Source: Pochonia chlamydosporia 170 (Eukaryota; Ascomycota; Sordariomycetes; Hypocreales; Clavicipitaceae). From it: a stretch of 64,000 nt of DNA. Shown here piece by piece: positions 35,215 to 45,429 of this stretch (positions are counted from its first letter, which is position 1; each line of letters begins with the position of its first letter). The notes below the pieces were generated by a model. It had not been told where the DNA came from, searched no databases, and worked only from the letters and a program-made list of their open reading frames with translations. The position numbers and the translations under genes were made by a program. Location: contig NW_019154045.1 in assembly GCF_001653235.2 (NCBI RefSeq), forward strand, positions 496,001 to 560,000, read 5' to 3'.

Positions 35215-36693
35215 ATGTCCCTCTTCCACGTCTTTGCTGGCCCTTTACTGTTTGCTGCGCTGTTGGCATCGGCGCTGTCAGCATCAGTGCCACCATTACT
35301 GCCAGCCCAACAGGGTCGTACTCTTTCAAAGGCAGAAGTTGCTGCTCCTATTCCTCCCAAGCAGGACCCATTCTACACGGCTCCTCCAGGATTTGAAGCA
35401 GCGTCTCCGGGACAGATTCTTCGTATTCGACCTGCACCAGGGAACTTTAATAGCATTATCGCCAACTGTTCCGCCGCGTACAACATTCTCTATCGTACTA
35501 CAGACAGCCAATATCAGCCAACATGGGCTGTAACCACCCTATTCGTGCCGACATCGAGCTCGAACACCAACATGACCCTCGGGCCTGGGCCGGGACAAGG
35601 CCTGCTCTCATACCAGGTCGCTTATGACTCGGCGGATCTCAATGCCAGTCCGTCGTTTACTTTGTATTCTGACGCCGACTCAGCCATAGATATTGGCATT
35701 TCTCTTGGCCAGGGTTGGTTCGTCAACGTGCCAGACTACGGGGGCCCTCTTGCATCCTTCACCGCAGGCGTTATATCTGACCATGCTACCCTCGACTCCG
35801 TGCGTGCCACACGCAAAGCATCCTTTGGACTTCGTCCCAACGCTCCCAATGCAATGTGGGGATATTCCGGTGGCGCCTTAGCCAGTGAATGGGCTGCTGA
35901 GCTGGCAATACAGTACGCTCCTGAGTTGCGCTTTGCTGGAGCGGCCCTTGGTGGACTTACACCGAATGTGACATCTGTCTTGATCTCGACTGAGGGGACC
36001 AATAAAGCCGCACTCTCGGTTGCCGGGATTATAGGACTATCGACGCAGTTCCCAGCCTTTGGAGAACTTGTTGAAGATAGTCTTAAAACAAGTGGCAAAT
36101 TCAATAAGACGGGGTTCTTTGCATCTCAGAATTTCACTCTCACCCAGGCGATTCAAGCGTTTGGCGTTGCCAACGTTTCCAGCTTTTTTGAAAACGGCTT
36201 TAATTTCCTCTTCTCACCGGTAACGCAAGATGCAATAAATCGTGATGGAATAATGGTCTATCACGGTGTACCGCAGATGCCACTTCACGTTTATAAGGCA
36301 ATCCAGAATGAAATCAGTCCTATTCGCGATACTGATGCACTCGTTGAGAAATATTGCAGCGTCGGTGTTAGTATTGCCTATTCAAGAAATGCTATTGGTA
36401 GCCACCCTGAGGAGTTTATCAACGGCCGCGCAGCTGCATTTGCATTTCTAACCAACGTAATGAGTGGTATGTATAACTCGAAAGGATGCCAAGTCCAAAA
36501 CATCTCATTTAAAGCAATGAGATCCGGATTCGCGGGAGCATTGATTACCGGTTCGAGTGTTGCACCAACCATGCAGCCTAAGGAGACTGCTGTCTTTACG
36601 AGCGACGGGCTAGCCAGTGTGATTGTATCTGAATCTTCACTCTTACTGGTGGCTACTCTAGTATTTTTGGGAATAGAGAGACTTATTAATTAG
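35215..36693 (+). CDS. Secretory lipase (PF03583), possibly membrane- or GPI-anchored
   Basis: Single exon, 492 aa. Signal peptide about 1-23. The alpha/beta-hydrolase core has WGYSGGALASEW with the nucleophile Ser (218), the GYSGG elbow of the Candida LIP-type secretory lipase family; the PPKQDPFYTAPPGFE N-terminal block and VPDYGGPLASFTAG support this. The catalytic His is probably near GSHPEEFINGRAAA. Unusually, the C-terminus ends in a hydrophobic helix (about 470-488) with a short polar tail, so the enzyme may stay attached to the membrane or be a GPI precursor. About ten N-x-S/T sites fit an extracellular protein. Confidence 0.88.
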   Translation: MSLFHVFAGPLLFAALLASALSASVPPLLPAQQGRTLSKAEVAAPIPPKQDPFYTAPPGFEAASPGQILRIRPAPGNFNSIIANCSAAYNILYRTTDSQYQPTWAVTTLFVPTSSSNTNMTLGPGPGQGLLSYQVAYDSADLNASPSFTLYSDADSAIDIGISLGQGWFVNVPDYGGPLASFTAGVISDHATLDSVRATRKASFGLRPNAPNAMWGYSGGALASEWAAELAIQYAPELRFAGAALGGLTPNVTSVLISTEGTNKAALSVAGIIGLSTQFPAFGELVEDSLKTSGKFNKTGFFASQNFTLTQAIQAFGVANVSSFFENGFNFLFSPVTQDAINRDGIMVYHGVPQMPLHVYKAIQNEISPIRDTDALVEKYCSVGVSIAYSRNAIGSHPEEFINGRAAAFAFLTNVMSGMYNSKGCQVQNISFKAMRSGFAGALITGSSVAPTMQPKETAVFTSDGLASVIVSESSLLLVATLVFLGIERLIN

Positions 36694-38374
36694 ACATCAC
36701 GACGTAACACACGCATCATGTACGCAAGTGTCATTAAATCCTTGCGGGCGGTTTCAAAGAATAGTGAGCCAGATTCATAATTAAAGTGTTACATACAGTT
36801 GGGCAAGAATTTCTACTCTATTATACGCATACATTTTTGTTATTGCCTATTCTTAAGCCAATAATAGACTTTTTAACGCTTGTCTCGGATCCCGTAGTCT
36901 AGCCAGCATTATGATTACTATTATGGGATTATTGCCTACTCGATTAGGGACACAATCACACCCAGTGAGGCTTAGATGCTAGATAAGGACTCCAATGATT
37001 TACCAAATGTTGGGAATATAGTTGAGTACTACAGCTGCTAACCTATTGTATGACGTTTGCCATATGGGCAGACGGTGGGTGTTTTGCTTATGCAGCACCA
37101 GTGACGTTCATCCCTCCTTTACGGTGGAGTACTTCCGTAGCAAATTATGGTTCTCTCCTAAAGTCTGCCCCTGGAGAGGCATTTGGTTGCCAACTCCTGC
37201 GCTGCGTTGCTCATGGGGCTGCCTTGAAAGTGTATTGATTTAACGATGATCTCCGCGTCAGATTCCGACTAGGGTTATACTGTTGCTGCCCACCTGCCAC
37301 ATTGTCGTGGGCACCGATGTAAACGATGGAGCAGGAAAGCCGTCTTGTCTACGCGGCCGAGTTCGCGGCGCATCCACATCCATTGTTTTCCCTGGTTTGG
37401 CCTGGCTTTGCCAGAGAGTGGAGGTTTTTGAGGGATTGAAGGCACGTTGCTGGCATCCACCGTTGTTTACTGGACGAGCACCCGCACCTACTGGGTAGAT
37501 GTTAGGCATGGTGGCTATTGTGGCGGTTACAAACATGGGAGCATCATCCCCTAATGGTCAAGTCGAAAAGATGGTTCGTCAAGAGGCCGCAGCCACGGCC
37601 GAAGTTGGTCAATTACGAAATTGATTCATACCCTGGTTAAGCGGCTTGGTCAAGCGCGACGGGACAAGGTCAGCCAAATAATCAAGTTGAAGAACCAACA
37701 GTTGTCAGAAGTGTATTTAGTACAAATAGGCCGAAGCTACGAAATCTCTTGATGCAAATGGCTTTGGCGTCAGCATGGAGCGTATCCTGATCTCACGCCT
37801 CCTTAACGTGATGTCTATTTTGCTCGGGCTGAAGCTCTCGGTCGGCCCTAAGGACCATAAGAGGTAAGTTATCCTCATGCCGCACTCTAGCGACCTACAG
37901 CAGTATGAAATAAACGAGTCTAGCGGTTGGGAACGGTGGTGCCGACAGAGATCGCACAAATAAGAGTCGCCGTGGCGCAAAATAGCACCATGGGAAGGCT
38001 GAAAATGCTGGTGATGAAAACGTGGCGTGGGTTCGTGGTAAGGTCTCTAACCGGCAACGATGCCGCACTAGCTCACATTATTAGACTAGACTGTCAAAAC
38101 GATACCGGCATATCCTGGAACACGGGGTTAACAAAGAGTCAGTCTACAATAGCGCACTGACATTTGACATTAGGCTAATACTGACCTTGTTCAACGGTGT
38201 TCAGCTGATATACAAGACAAAGGATGCTCAACAATAAATACTATCATCTGCTACACGGTCAGCTGGATGAAAGCACCTTCTTAAGTGATCGGTTATTCTC
38301 AATGTCGATTCAGCCAAATTCACCATATCCTCCAATCCCGTTCCACGCGCGTGGCGAGCGTGAGTGAATTCGCC
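36694..38374. other. Intergenic region with AT-rich stretch
   Basis: About 1.7 kb. 36770-37000 is clearly AT-rich and contains two related words (TTATTGCCTATTC near 36839 and TTATTGCCTACTC near 36929), perhaps a decayed repeat. Open frames at 37022-37498 have no motif. Nothing else recognised. Confidence 0.4.
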
Positions 38375-39649
38375 ATGGACAGCCAGACCCTCATCATCCA
38401 CTGGCTTTTCAGCTGGATTGCGCTCCTCATCATGGGAACCAGGCTCGTCTGGAGACGAGTGGCTAAGGAGACCTATAACATGGGAGACTACTGCACTATT
38501 GGTGCAATCGTCTGCGCGTTGGCAAGACTTTCTTTGATTCATGTCACACTTATATGGGGCACCAATAAACTGTCAGACGCGTATCGAAGTACGCATGTCC
38601 TCACTGTTACGGATATCTACCAACGGGAAATTGGAAGCAAACTTGTCATAGTGAATCGTTTCTTTTATAACTCATAGTGAGTGCCGTTACCCCTACTCGC
38701 AGCTCAGCAATTACTCCAGCATCAACGGCAGCATGCTGACAGTTTCTTAAACATTCACAGCCTCTGGCTACAAAAGTTGACTTTGTTGGACTTGAATATT
38801 CGCCTCATCAGACATAATCGATTCGAGAATGCCATCATAAGAACATATCTTGTCGTGTTCTTCATATCCTATGTCGCTGTTCAGGTCATGACTTTTGCCG
38901 AATGCCGGCCCTTTCACCTCTATTGGCAGGTTGTACCAAGCCCAGGTATGTGCTTAGCCCTTAATGAGGCTTCCTGTCTCCTAATGATTCCGATGCCACT
39001 GAAACGGGGCTACGCGAGCTCCATCTATGAAGATGAACACATCTGACCCCTTTTCAAATTAGGCAAATGTGCCGAGGCGCAAATCCAGCTCTTCGTTCTC
39101 GGAATTCTCAACATTATCACAGACATTATGCTATTCGTCCTTCCAATTCCGGTAGTACTGAAATTGCAGGTTCCATGGCGAAAAAAAGCTCAAATAGTTG
39201 CTCTATTTGCCCTTGGCGTCTTTATTATTGCCATAACTCTTATCCGATTACCGATAAATTCGAGTCATGGCCTAAGCCAAGACAACAGAACGACGTGGAT
39301 GGCTACTGAGCTGGTGACGTCGGCTATTGTTGTCAACGCCCCAGCGATCTACGGATTATGGAACAAGAAGAGAGTCCAGCAAAGGACTTTAACTCATCAG
39401 AGCAACACTCGTAGCCAGAGTGGGAGTAGAAAGGAAAGCACGTACAAGACAACGATTTTGGGTAGCGGTGATTCTTACTCGTTAGGCCCTATGCCCAAGG
39501 TGGGGGCTGGAATATGGCAGACAAGGGAGGTCACCGTTGTTGAAGATGTTCAGGGTGAAGGGAGAAGAGACAAGGATGATGAGGAACTATCAGAAGAGCT
39601 GGGGTATTCTACAAGATGTTCGAGCGAGAGAGAATTCATGCGGCGCTGA
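38375..39649 (+). CDS. Fungal rhodopsin-like integral membrane protein (SAT4/Pth11-related domain)
   Basis: Exons 38375-38676, 38761-38945, 39063-39649; phased, 357 aa. About seven hydrophobic helices: LIIHWLFSWIALLIMGTRLVW, YNMGDYCTIGAIVCA, YLWLQKLTLLDLNIRLI, YLVVFFISYVAVQVMTFAECRPF, GILNIITDIMLFVLPIPVV and QIVALFALGVFIIAITLIRLP. The FAECRPFHLYWQ and DIMLFVLPIPVV blocks are typical of the fungal rhodopsin-like domain that also occurs in Pth11 receptors. No CFEM domain and no signal peptide. The cytoplasmic tail (about 250-357) is charged with Ser-rich stretches. Role unknown; receptor-like membrane sensor is inferred. Confidence 0.82.
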
Positions 39650-40559
39650 GCCACGCACAATGCTCAAAACAAAGGAACTGGATGGTCATGTAAGAGTTCC
39701 ATCATCATGAGTCATCTTTCTTCTTAACCTCGAATGCCGATTCACGCAAAAATGAAGTTGCCCATGTCCTGTGCCCTCCGTCGTAAACTCTGCTTTTTGA
39801 ATTATATTGAACAAAAACACTGCAAAAACGGAAGTCGTCCGCAAAGCCAGAATCATTTGCAGAGGAGGCGCAAGAGGGCTGAAAACTGCACATAGTCAAA
39901 TTTCCCACCAATAGATATGACCTAAGGGCCATTTAGGCAGGACTGAAAGGCTAGCTTGTAAAACGTTAGCTTAGGTGAGGAAGTCTGGTCAGCTTCTCCA
40001 TGGGAATCCTCATGGTCAAGCCTCAATGCCGGGGTGGATCGCCCGCCAAGGTCTGGGGAAGCTGGTTGGGAGCTGATGATCTACTGCACCTGCATGAGGT
40101 CTCAGCCCTTGCAGCGTTGACTGTGCTTGCCTAGAAGGGACAACTGGAGATGCCGAGTGGGCGATTTCCGGACGTTGAATAATTTTGCCGTGAATTAATT
40201 TTGGAGTCTGGTCCTGCTTAGTCTTTTGCACTATTTGACAATTGCTGATCTAACCTTTCACGGGCAGAATAAGTATCCTCTCGGGCTAAAGAAGTAATCA
40301 CTGGGAGGCCTGGGAAGACCAGATTGGTGGAATGCGGTGAGCACTGATTTCACATTCGGGCCTGTCTGAGATATGTTTCGCCCTAGCACTGCTTTGCCTT
40401 GAGTCACAGACGTGACAATTCAACTCACTCTCTGAAGATTTAAGACGCAACTTCCCAGCCATATCAGAAGGACTAGTGAAACTTTGAACTGAACTACTTT
40501 CAAAACACTAATCCAACTCTTCTACTCTCAATATTGTACCACTTTTGGAACAAACAACA
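39650..40559. promoter_or_regulatory. Intergenic region upstream of PL7 lyase
   Basis: About 900 bases with no recognised gene; contains the presumed promoter and pyrimidine/A-rich leader (about 40480-40555) of the PL7 gene. Confidence 0.4.
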
Positions 40560-41288
40560 ATGCTCGTCACATCCAGACTTGGCACTTTGGCTACCATATA
40601 TCTGTCTCTTGAGACAGTGTTGGCAGTAACTTGCGGCTGCGGAAACTTAGACCTATCCAAATGGAAGCTTCAACTTCCCATTGGAGATCCTGGAAAGCCC
40701 CAAACCGTATCAAGTGCCGACTTGTGCAAAGGCTTCACCAACCCGGATTATTTCTTCTTCGACTCCACCGGCGCCCTGGTTATGAAAGTTCCGGGCTCGG
40801 CTGATAGTTCCGGCTGTGTGACCACTACGAATAGCAAGCACTGTCGAACAGAGCTTCGCGAAACCACTCCTAGCGTATGGAGTCCCAATGGCAAGACTAA
40901 TCGTCTGGCTGGTGATCTCAAAGTGACCAAGAATGACAATGGCGAGGTTGTCGTTGGTCAGATACACATTGATGACTCGATCTCGTCCAAGCCCGTTGCT
41001 GAGCTCTACTATGCTTCTTCTGGAAAACTGAGAATGGGAGTTCAGACTTCACGAGATGGCAATCAAAAAAGCACAGATATTGACACGGTGCCCGTTGGAC
41101 AGCGATTTACCTATGAGATCCGCTACGAAGGCAACGTCCTGTCTGTGGGCATCAATGGGAAGACACCTATTGTGCTGTCGACCTTTGAGTTGAATGCTCC
41201 AGATAGCTACTTCAAAGCGGGCAACTACGACCAAAGCGACAACCCTATTGAAGTTCATTTTTACAAGATTCAGACTACGCATGCCTAA
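40560..41288 (+). CDS. PL7-family polysaccharide lyase (alginate lyase 2 fold), secreted
   Basis: Single exon, 242 aa. Signal peptide about 1-22 (ending LAVTC). The three PL7 jelly-roll motifs are intact: RTELRE (96-101), QIH (134-136) and YFKAGNYDQ (217-225), which supply the catalytic Arg, Gln/His and Tyr. The family cleaves uronate polymers by beta-elimination. In characterised alginate lyases QIH (rather than QVH) goes with guluronate preference; whether that rule applies to fungal proteins, or whether the substrate is a glucuronan-type polymer, is unknown. It lies beside an HpcH/HpaI aldolase and a Dal5-type permease. Confidence 0.88.
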   Translation: MLVTSRLGTLATIYLSLETVLAVTCGCGNLDLSKWKLQLPIGDPGKPQTVSSADLCKGFTNPDYFFFDSTGALVMKVPGSADSSGCVTTTNSKHCRTELRETTPSVWSPNGKTNRLAGDLKVTKNDNGEVVVGQIHIDDSISSKPVAELYYASSGKLRMGVQTSRDGNQKSTDIDTVPVGQRFTYEIRYEGNVLSVGINGKTPIVLSTFELNAPDSYFKAGNYDQSDNPIEVHFYKIQTTHA

Positions 41289-41491
41289 AAGGGAAAAATG
41301 ATGCAGTATATTCTCCAGTCTGCATGATGCCCGAGCAGATGTTCTACACGGGTTGGTAAAGAAGTCACAAGGCACAACGTGGCACACGCCGCATACAGAA
41401 CTACAAGTCTAGAGATAATACAGGCCATGATTCTCTATACTCATGTATTCCTCTGTTGAACATCAAAATGTGAGAGGTGTCGATTCTAGCA

Positions 41492-42481
41492 TTATGAATA
41501 TCCGTTCATCCCAGTCTTCCCATTTGTCTTGACCTGTTTGGCAGCATTGCCTTCGTGACTCTCAGATAATTTCTTCATCTCGTTTGACATCCATGATATA
41601 ATGGCAACCGTATCTGCGCCGCAATTGACAAAATCCCATCCCTGTCTAACACGAGCAGCCGCGGCCTCGGCGCTTAGGGCAAAGTGTCCTGCAAACTTGC
41701 CTGCATTCTTCGCTGCTTGCAGTACCTTTGCGGTGGCCTCCTGGACCTCTGATGACTGAGTGTGATCTTGGCCGAGGAATCCCATAGAAGCTGCCAAATC
41801 ATTTGGTCCAACAAAGAGTGCATCAATGCCAGGGGTGGCCGCAATGTCTTCACAATTACGAACACCTTCGGCCGTCTCAATCTGTACTATCACGATAAGT
41901 TCTTTGTTCACGGAAGTGACATATCTTGCATAGTCAACTCCCATGCCCCATGCTGCCGGGGCAAAGAGCCCACCAGTACCGCGGAAGCCATCTGGGTGGC
42001 CAGACGCCGCATGAGGATATCGTGATGCTTTTGCGACAAACTCGGCTTGAGCCGCTGTCTCTACCATCGGAACCATGATGCCATGCGCACCGCAGTCTAG
42101 AGCTCTTTTGATCATCCAAGCTTCTGGTCCAAGAATACGCACAATAGGAGATGCGCCGGCTGCGGCGATGGCCCGGACGGATGCGTGCATGCTGCTATCG
42201 TCGAGGCCGCCATGCTCGCAATCAACTAACACCCACTGGGAAGCGAATCGAACCGTCAGCAAGTATCTTAAAAAGCTGGATCCTTTTTCTGGCCGTTGCT
42301 CTGGTATTTGCTGTTAACTTACATCGGGTCCAAGAGAAGCAACCATAGATGCAAGCTGATGACCCTGAAACTGCAGCCATTGACCTACAGATGGGGTGCC
42401 ACCCAGTTGTGCTCGAATAAGCGACGATTTGAGCCTAGTTTGGCCATCTTTTGTTATTCCGGAATGGCATATGTCAGTCAT
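41492..42481 (-). CDS. HpcH/HpaI-family 2-oxo acid aldolase
   Basis: Exons (minus) 42481-42323 and 42235-41492, 300 aa. LVDCEHGGLDD, ASPIVRILGPEAWMIKRALDCGAHGIMVPMVET, IVQIETAEGVRN (metal-binding Glu) and DALFVGPNDLAASMG (metal-binding Asp) are the class II HpcH/HpaI barrel motifs. Members split 4-hydroxy-2-oxo acids or 2-keto-3-deoxy sugar acids into pyruvate and an aldehyde using Mg or Mn. The C-terminus carries a polar tail. It is divergent from the Dal5-type permease (492-base shared promoter), supporting co-regulation. The natural substrate is not visible from sequence. Confidence 0.88.
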
Positions 42482-42973
42482 AGTGGTACTGTTGTTCCAA
42501 GCCAAGCTAAACACCCAAAGAACATGGGCTTGAGAATTAGCACCCTCAATCGAAGTCAGCCATGCTCAGTATAAGTCTCCAATTCCACAAGGAAGGGTTC
42601 GGCCCGTGGAGTCTGGAAATCTGGGGTAAAAGCCTGGAGATTCATCAATTGCTGTGGCGGTCCGAGATCCGTCTTCCGTTGCCCCGTAGTAGGTCTTTAT
42701 CCATGGCGGCGTTTATCAATATCGGAGTCATGTCAAGAGAGAAAGTGGACCAGCCAAGGGAAACTATGTCAGCCACCTGGACTCTTCAGAGAAAGCATCC
42801 CGCTCAAGAGTCGCAACACACTGAAGATAAATTGAAGGCAATGAACTATCTTCCCGCTATTTAAAACGGAAAAAAAGGCAGAGAGAGAATGAGCTCGCCC
42901 TATTCTCTTGGGTTTTCTTTCCACCATTCCAAGGACCTCATCAATCCATTGCGCTCGCTTTCCACACTGGGAA
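42482..42973. promoter_or_regulatory. Shared divergent promoter, aldolase and permease genes
   Basis: 492 bases between the two start codons. TATTTAAAA at 42858-42866 lies about 108 bases before the permease ATG. No gene in the interval. Confidence 0.5.
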
Positions 42974-44765
42974 ATGGCCCAATCAGTCCCAGGAGACACC
43001 AAGAGCGAGATGACGAACCATCAAACAGTTGAGCATGTCAACATGGCAGGAGTCGCTGAAGCCGGCAGCGTAGCCCAGTATACCAACGAGGGAAAAGCGC
43101 AAGATCTTGCTCTTGACACAGTTAATGCCGCAGCTGGAGAGTACACAGAGGCTGATTATAAGCGTGTTCTTCGAAAGATTGACCTTGTGCTCTTGCCTCT
43201 GATGTGGTTGTGCTATGGTACCCAGCAGGCGGACAAGACATCCATCTCTACCCAAGCAACCTTTGGCATGAGGGAGGATACTCACCTCGTGGGCCAACAA
43301 TTCTCCTGTAAGTATTATGGACAATACAGTGGCTACTATGGTAGAATTTGGAAAGGCAGACCTGACAAATTATTAGGGTTAAGCACTGCCTTCTATCTAG
43401 CATACCTCATTGGAGAGGCTCCGGGAAACTACCTTATGCAACGGTTCAATGTCAAAAAGACATTGTTTGTCTGCATGTTTTCCTGGGGCGTAGTTGTCCT
43501 TTGCATTGCGTTTACACACAATTTCGCCCAGCTCGTTGCACTACGTTCGCTCCAAGGTCTATTCGAATGTACCATTTCACCCGCCTTCCTCTTGATCACA
43601 GCATCATTCTATGTCAGTCGAGAGCACACAATGCGGTCCATTATTTGGGGCACCTCAAACAGTGGCATGGATATTCTTACCCAGTTGGTCATGTACGGCA
43701 TTGGTAAAGCCGCCCAAGCAAACCCCAGCAGCTTCGGCCCCTGGCGATACATCAGCATTTTTCTGGGCGTTTGGACAATTCTGATGTCTGGCTTTGCTCT
43801 GTTGGTGCTAGGAACCCCTAACGAGGTTCGCTGGCTATCAAAGGAAGAGAAACGTATTGCGGCAGCCAGAGTGGTGAGCAATCAGACGGGCACGGATAGG
43901 GAGCAGCACCATGCCTGGCGTTGGGATCAGGTCACGATCGCGTTCAAAGATCCGCAGACATATTTTTTCTTTGTCACAGTCATCGTGAACTCGCTACCAA
44001 ATGGTGGGACAACAGCGTTTGGTAACCTGGTATATGTCTCATTCGGATTTACACCACTTGAGACTCTGGTCAAGGGAACCATCCCACAAAATCTTGTCAC
44101 GATTGCTTGGTTTCTCTTTGTTGGTATTTTGACACTGAAGAAGCCCAATTCCAGATGTAAGGACAACAGCTTATTGTGTAACCTGATGAATTGAGCAAGA
44201 GTTTGTTAACAATGGCATCTAGTTCTTCTCATGGTTGCCTCGACTATCCCAGCATTTGTGGGCATGCTGGCCTTGGGACTATTACCAAAGGACGGATTGT
44301 TGTGGACTCGATGGGGCCTCTACTTGATGACTGTTACGGGTCGATTGCCAGGACTAATGATCTGGACATTATTGCCGTCCAACGTGGCCGGACGTACCAA
44401 GAAATCAGTAACCGGTGCTGTTATTTTCATTGCATATTGCATAGGTAACGCCATTGGCGCCCAGACCTTCCGGGCTGAGTGGGCGCCAAGGTATGTTCCG
44501 TCCATCATTATCTGTGGAATTATGTACGCTACGGAATGTGTATTGTTTATTATTTGGCGGTTTTACTGTAAGACATCTATACTGATCCCGATCCAACACT
44601 CTTACTAACAACGCGTTTCCATTAGATATCATGCAAAATAAACGCAAGGCCAAAATGGTGGCTGAACTGGGTTTGACTCCTGAACAGTCGGCGCATGAGG
44701 GACAGCTGAATGCAGAGTCGGATATGACAGACTGGGAAAATATTCATTTCAAGTATAGCATGTAA
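42974..44765 (+). CDS. Allantoate-permease (Dal5)-family anion:cation symporter
   Basis: Exons 42974-43307, 43377-44156, 44223-44567, 44626-44765, 532 aa. RKIDLVLLPLMWLCYGTQQADKTSIS, AFYLAYLIGEAPGNYLMQRF, SLQGLFECTISPAFLLITASFY and FGFTPLETLVKG match the ACS/Dal5 family of the MFS, whose members carry allantoate, nicotinate, pantothenate, biotin or other carboxylates into the cell. The first intron (43308-43376, 69 bases) has no stop and a length divisible by three, so an unspliced reading would add 23 residues in the loop before helix 2; splicing restores QQFSWLSTAFYL. The neighbouring aldolase shares its promoter, so a carboxylate substrate for that pathway is a fair inference. Confidence 0.9.
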
Positions 44766-45429
44766 TTGGGGGCGAATTCAAGTCAAAAAGGAACAAGAGC
44801 TTCTTTCAATCTCTATTCGAGTGGGCAATGCCTAGGTAGCACAATACTATACCTCGCTTTAGTCTGTTAATGAAGCCAAGTAATCGGAATGTCAAGAAAT
44901 TTCGTAGCAAAATCTGTTGTAAAATCTGCGTCGTTATCAAGCAGAGGTCGAGCTTCTAATGCCTGCGTGAAATGCAATATGGGCAGACTGTCGGTTAGCC
45001 TCACAGCCTTGTCTTCAAAATAGTTTGGTTTGTTGGGCATCATTTCCGGATTCCCCTCAATCATTGGACCCAGGATTCATGTAGCCTTAGCACCCTTTTT
45101 GTCGGAATTAAACCATCAATGTAATCGTGCGGCCAAAGCATGTGTCCAGACTCGAGTGCGAAACCATTGGGCAGCATGCACACATCCGGTCCCGGGGATT
45201 TCAAGGTGGGGCCGCCTCGCCATATCGGAGCCGGAAGACGGAAGAGATCCGCCTTGTCAAATGGACCAGACTTGCTGCCTCAAGCACAGGTGAATTCCTC
45301 CACGTACGAGAAAAGCTCAAATATGACTGGTGCAATATTCGTCGATTCCTCAAGGTTTCTCGAGATATCGCGGACTGCTGTTAACTCCACGCTCTTACCA
45401 AAACACTGAGCACTCTTTGATTCATCATA
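44766..45429. promoter_or_regulatory. Intergenic region upstream of amidohydrolase
   Basis: About 660 bases without a recognised gene; presumed promoter of the amidohydrolase. No clear TATA element. Confidence 0.4.
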
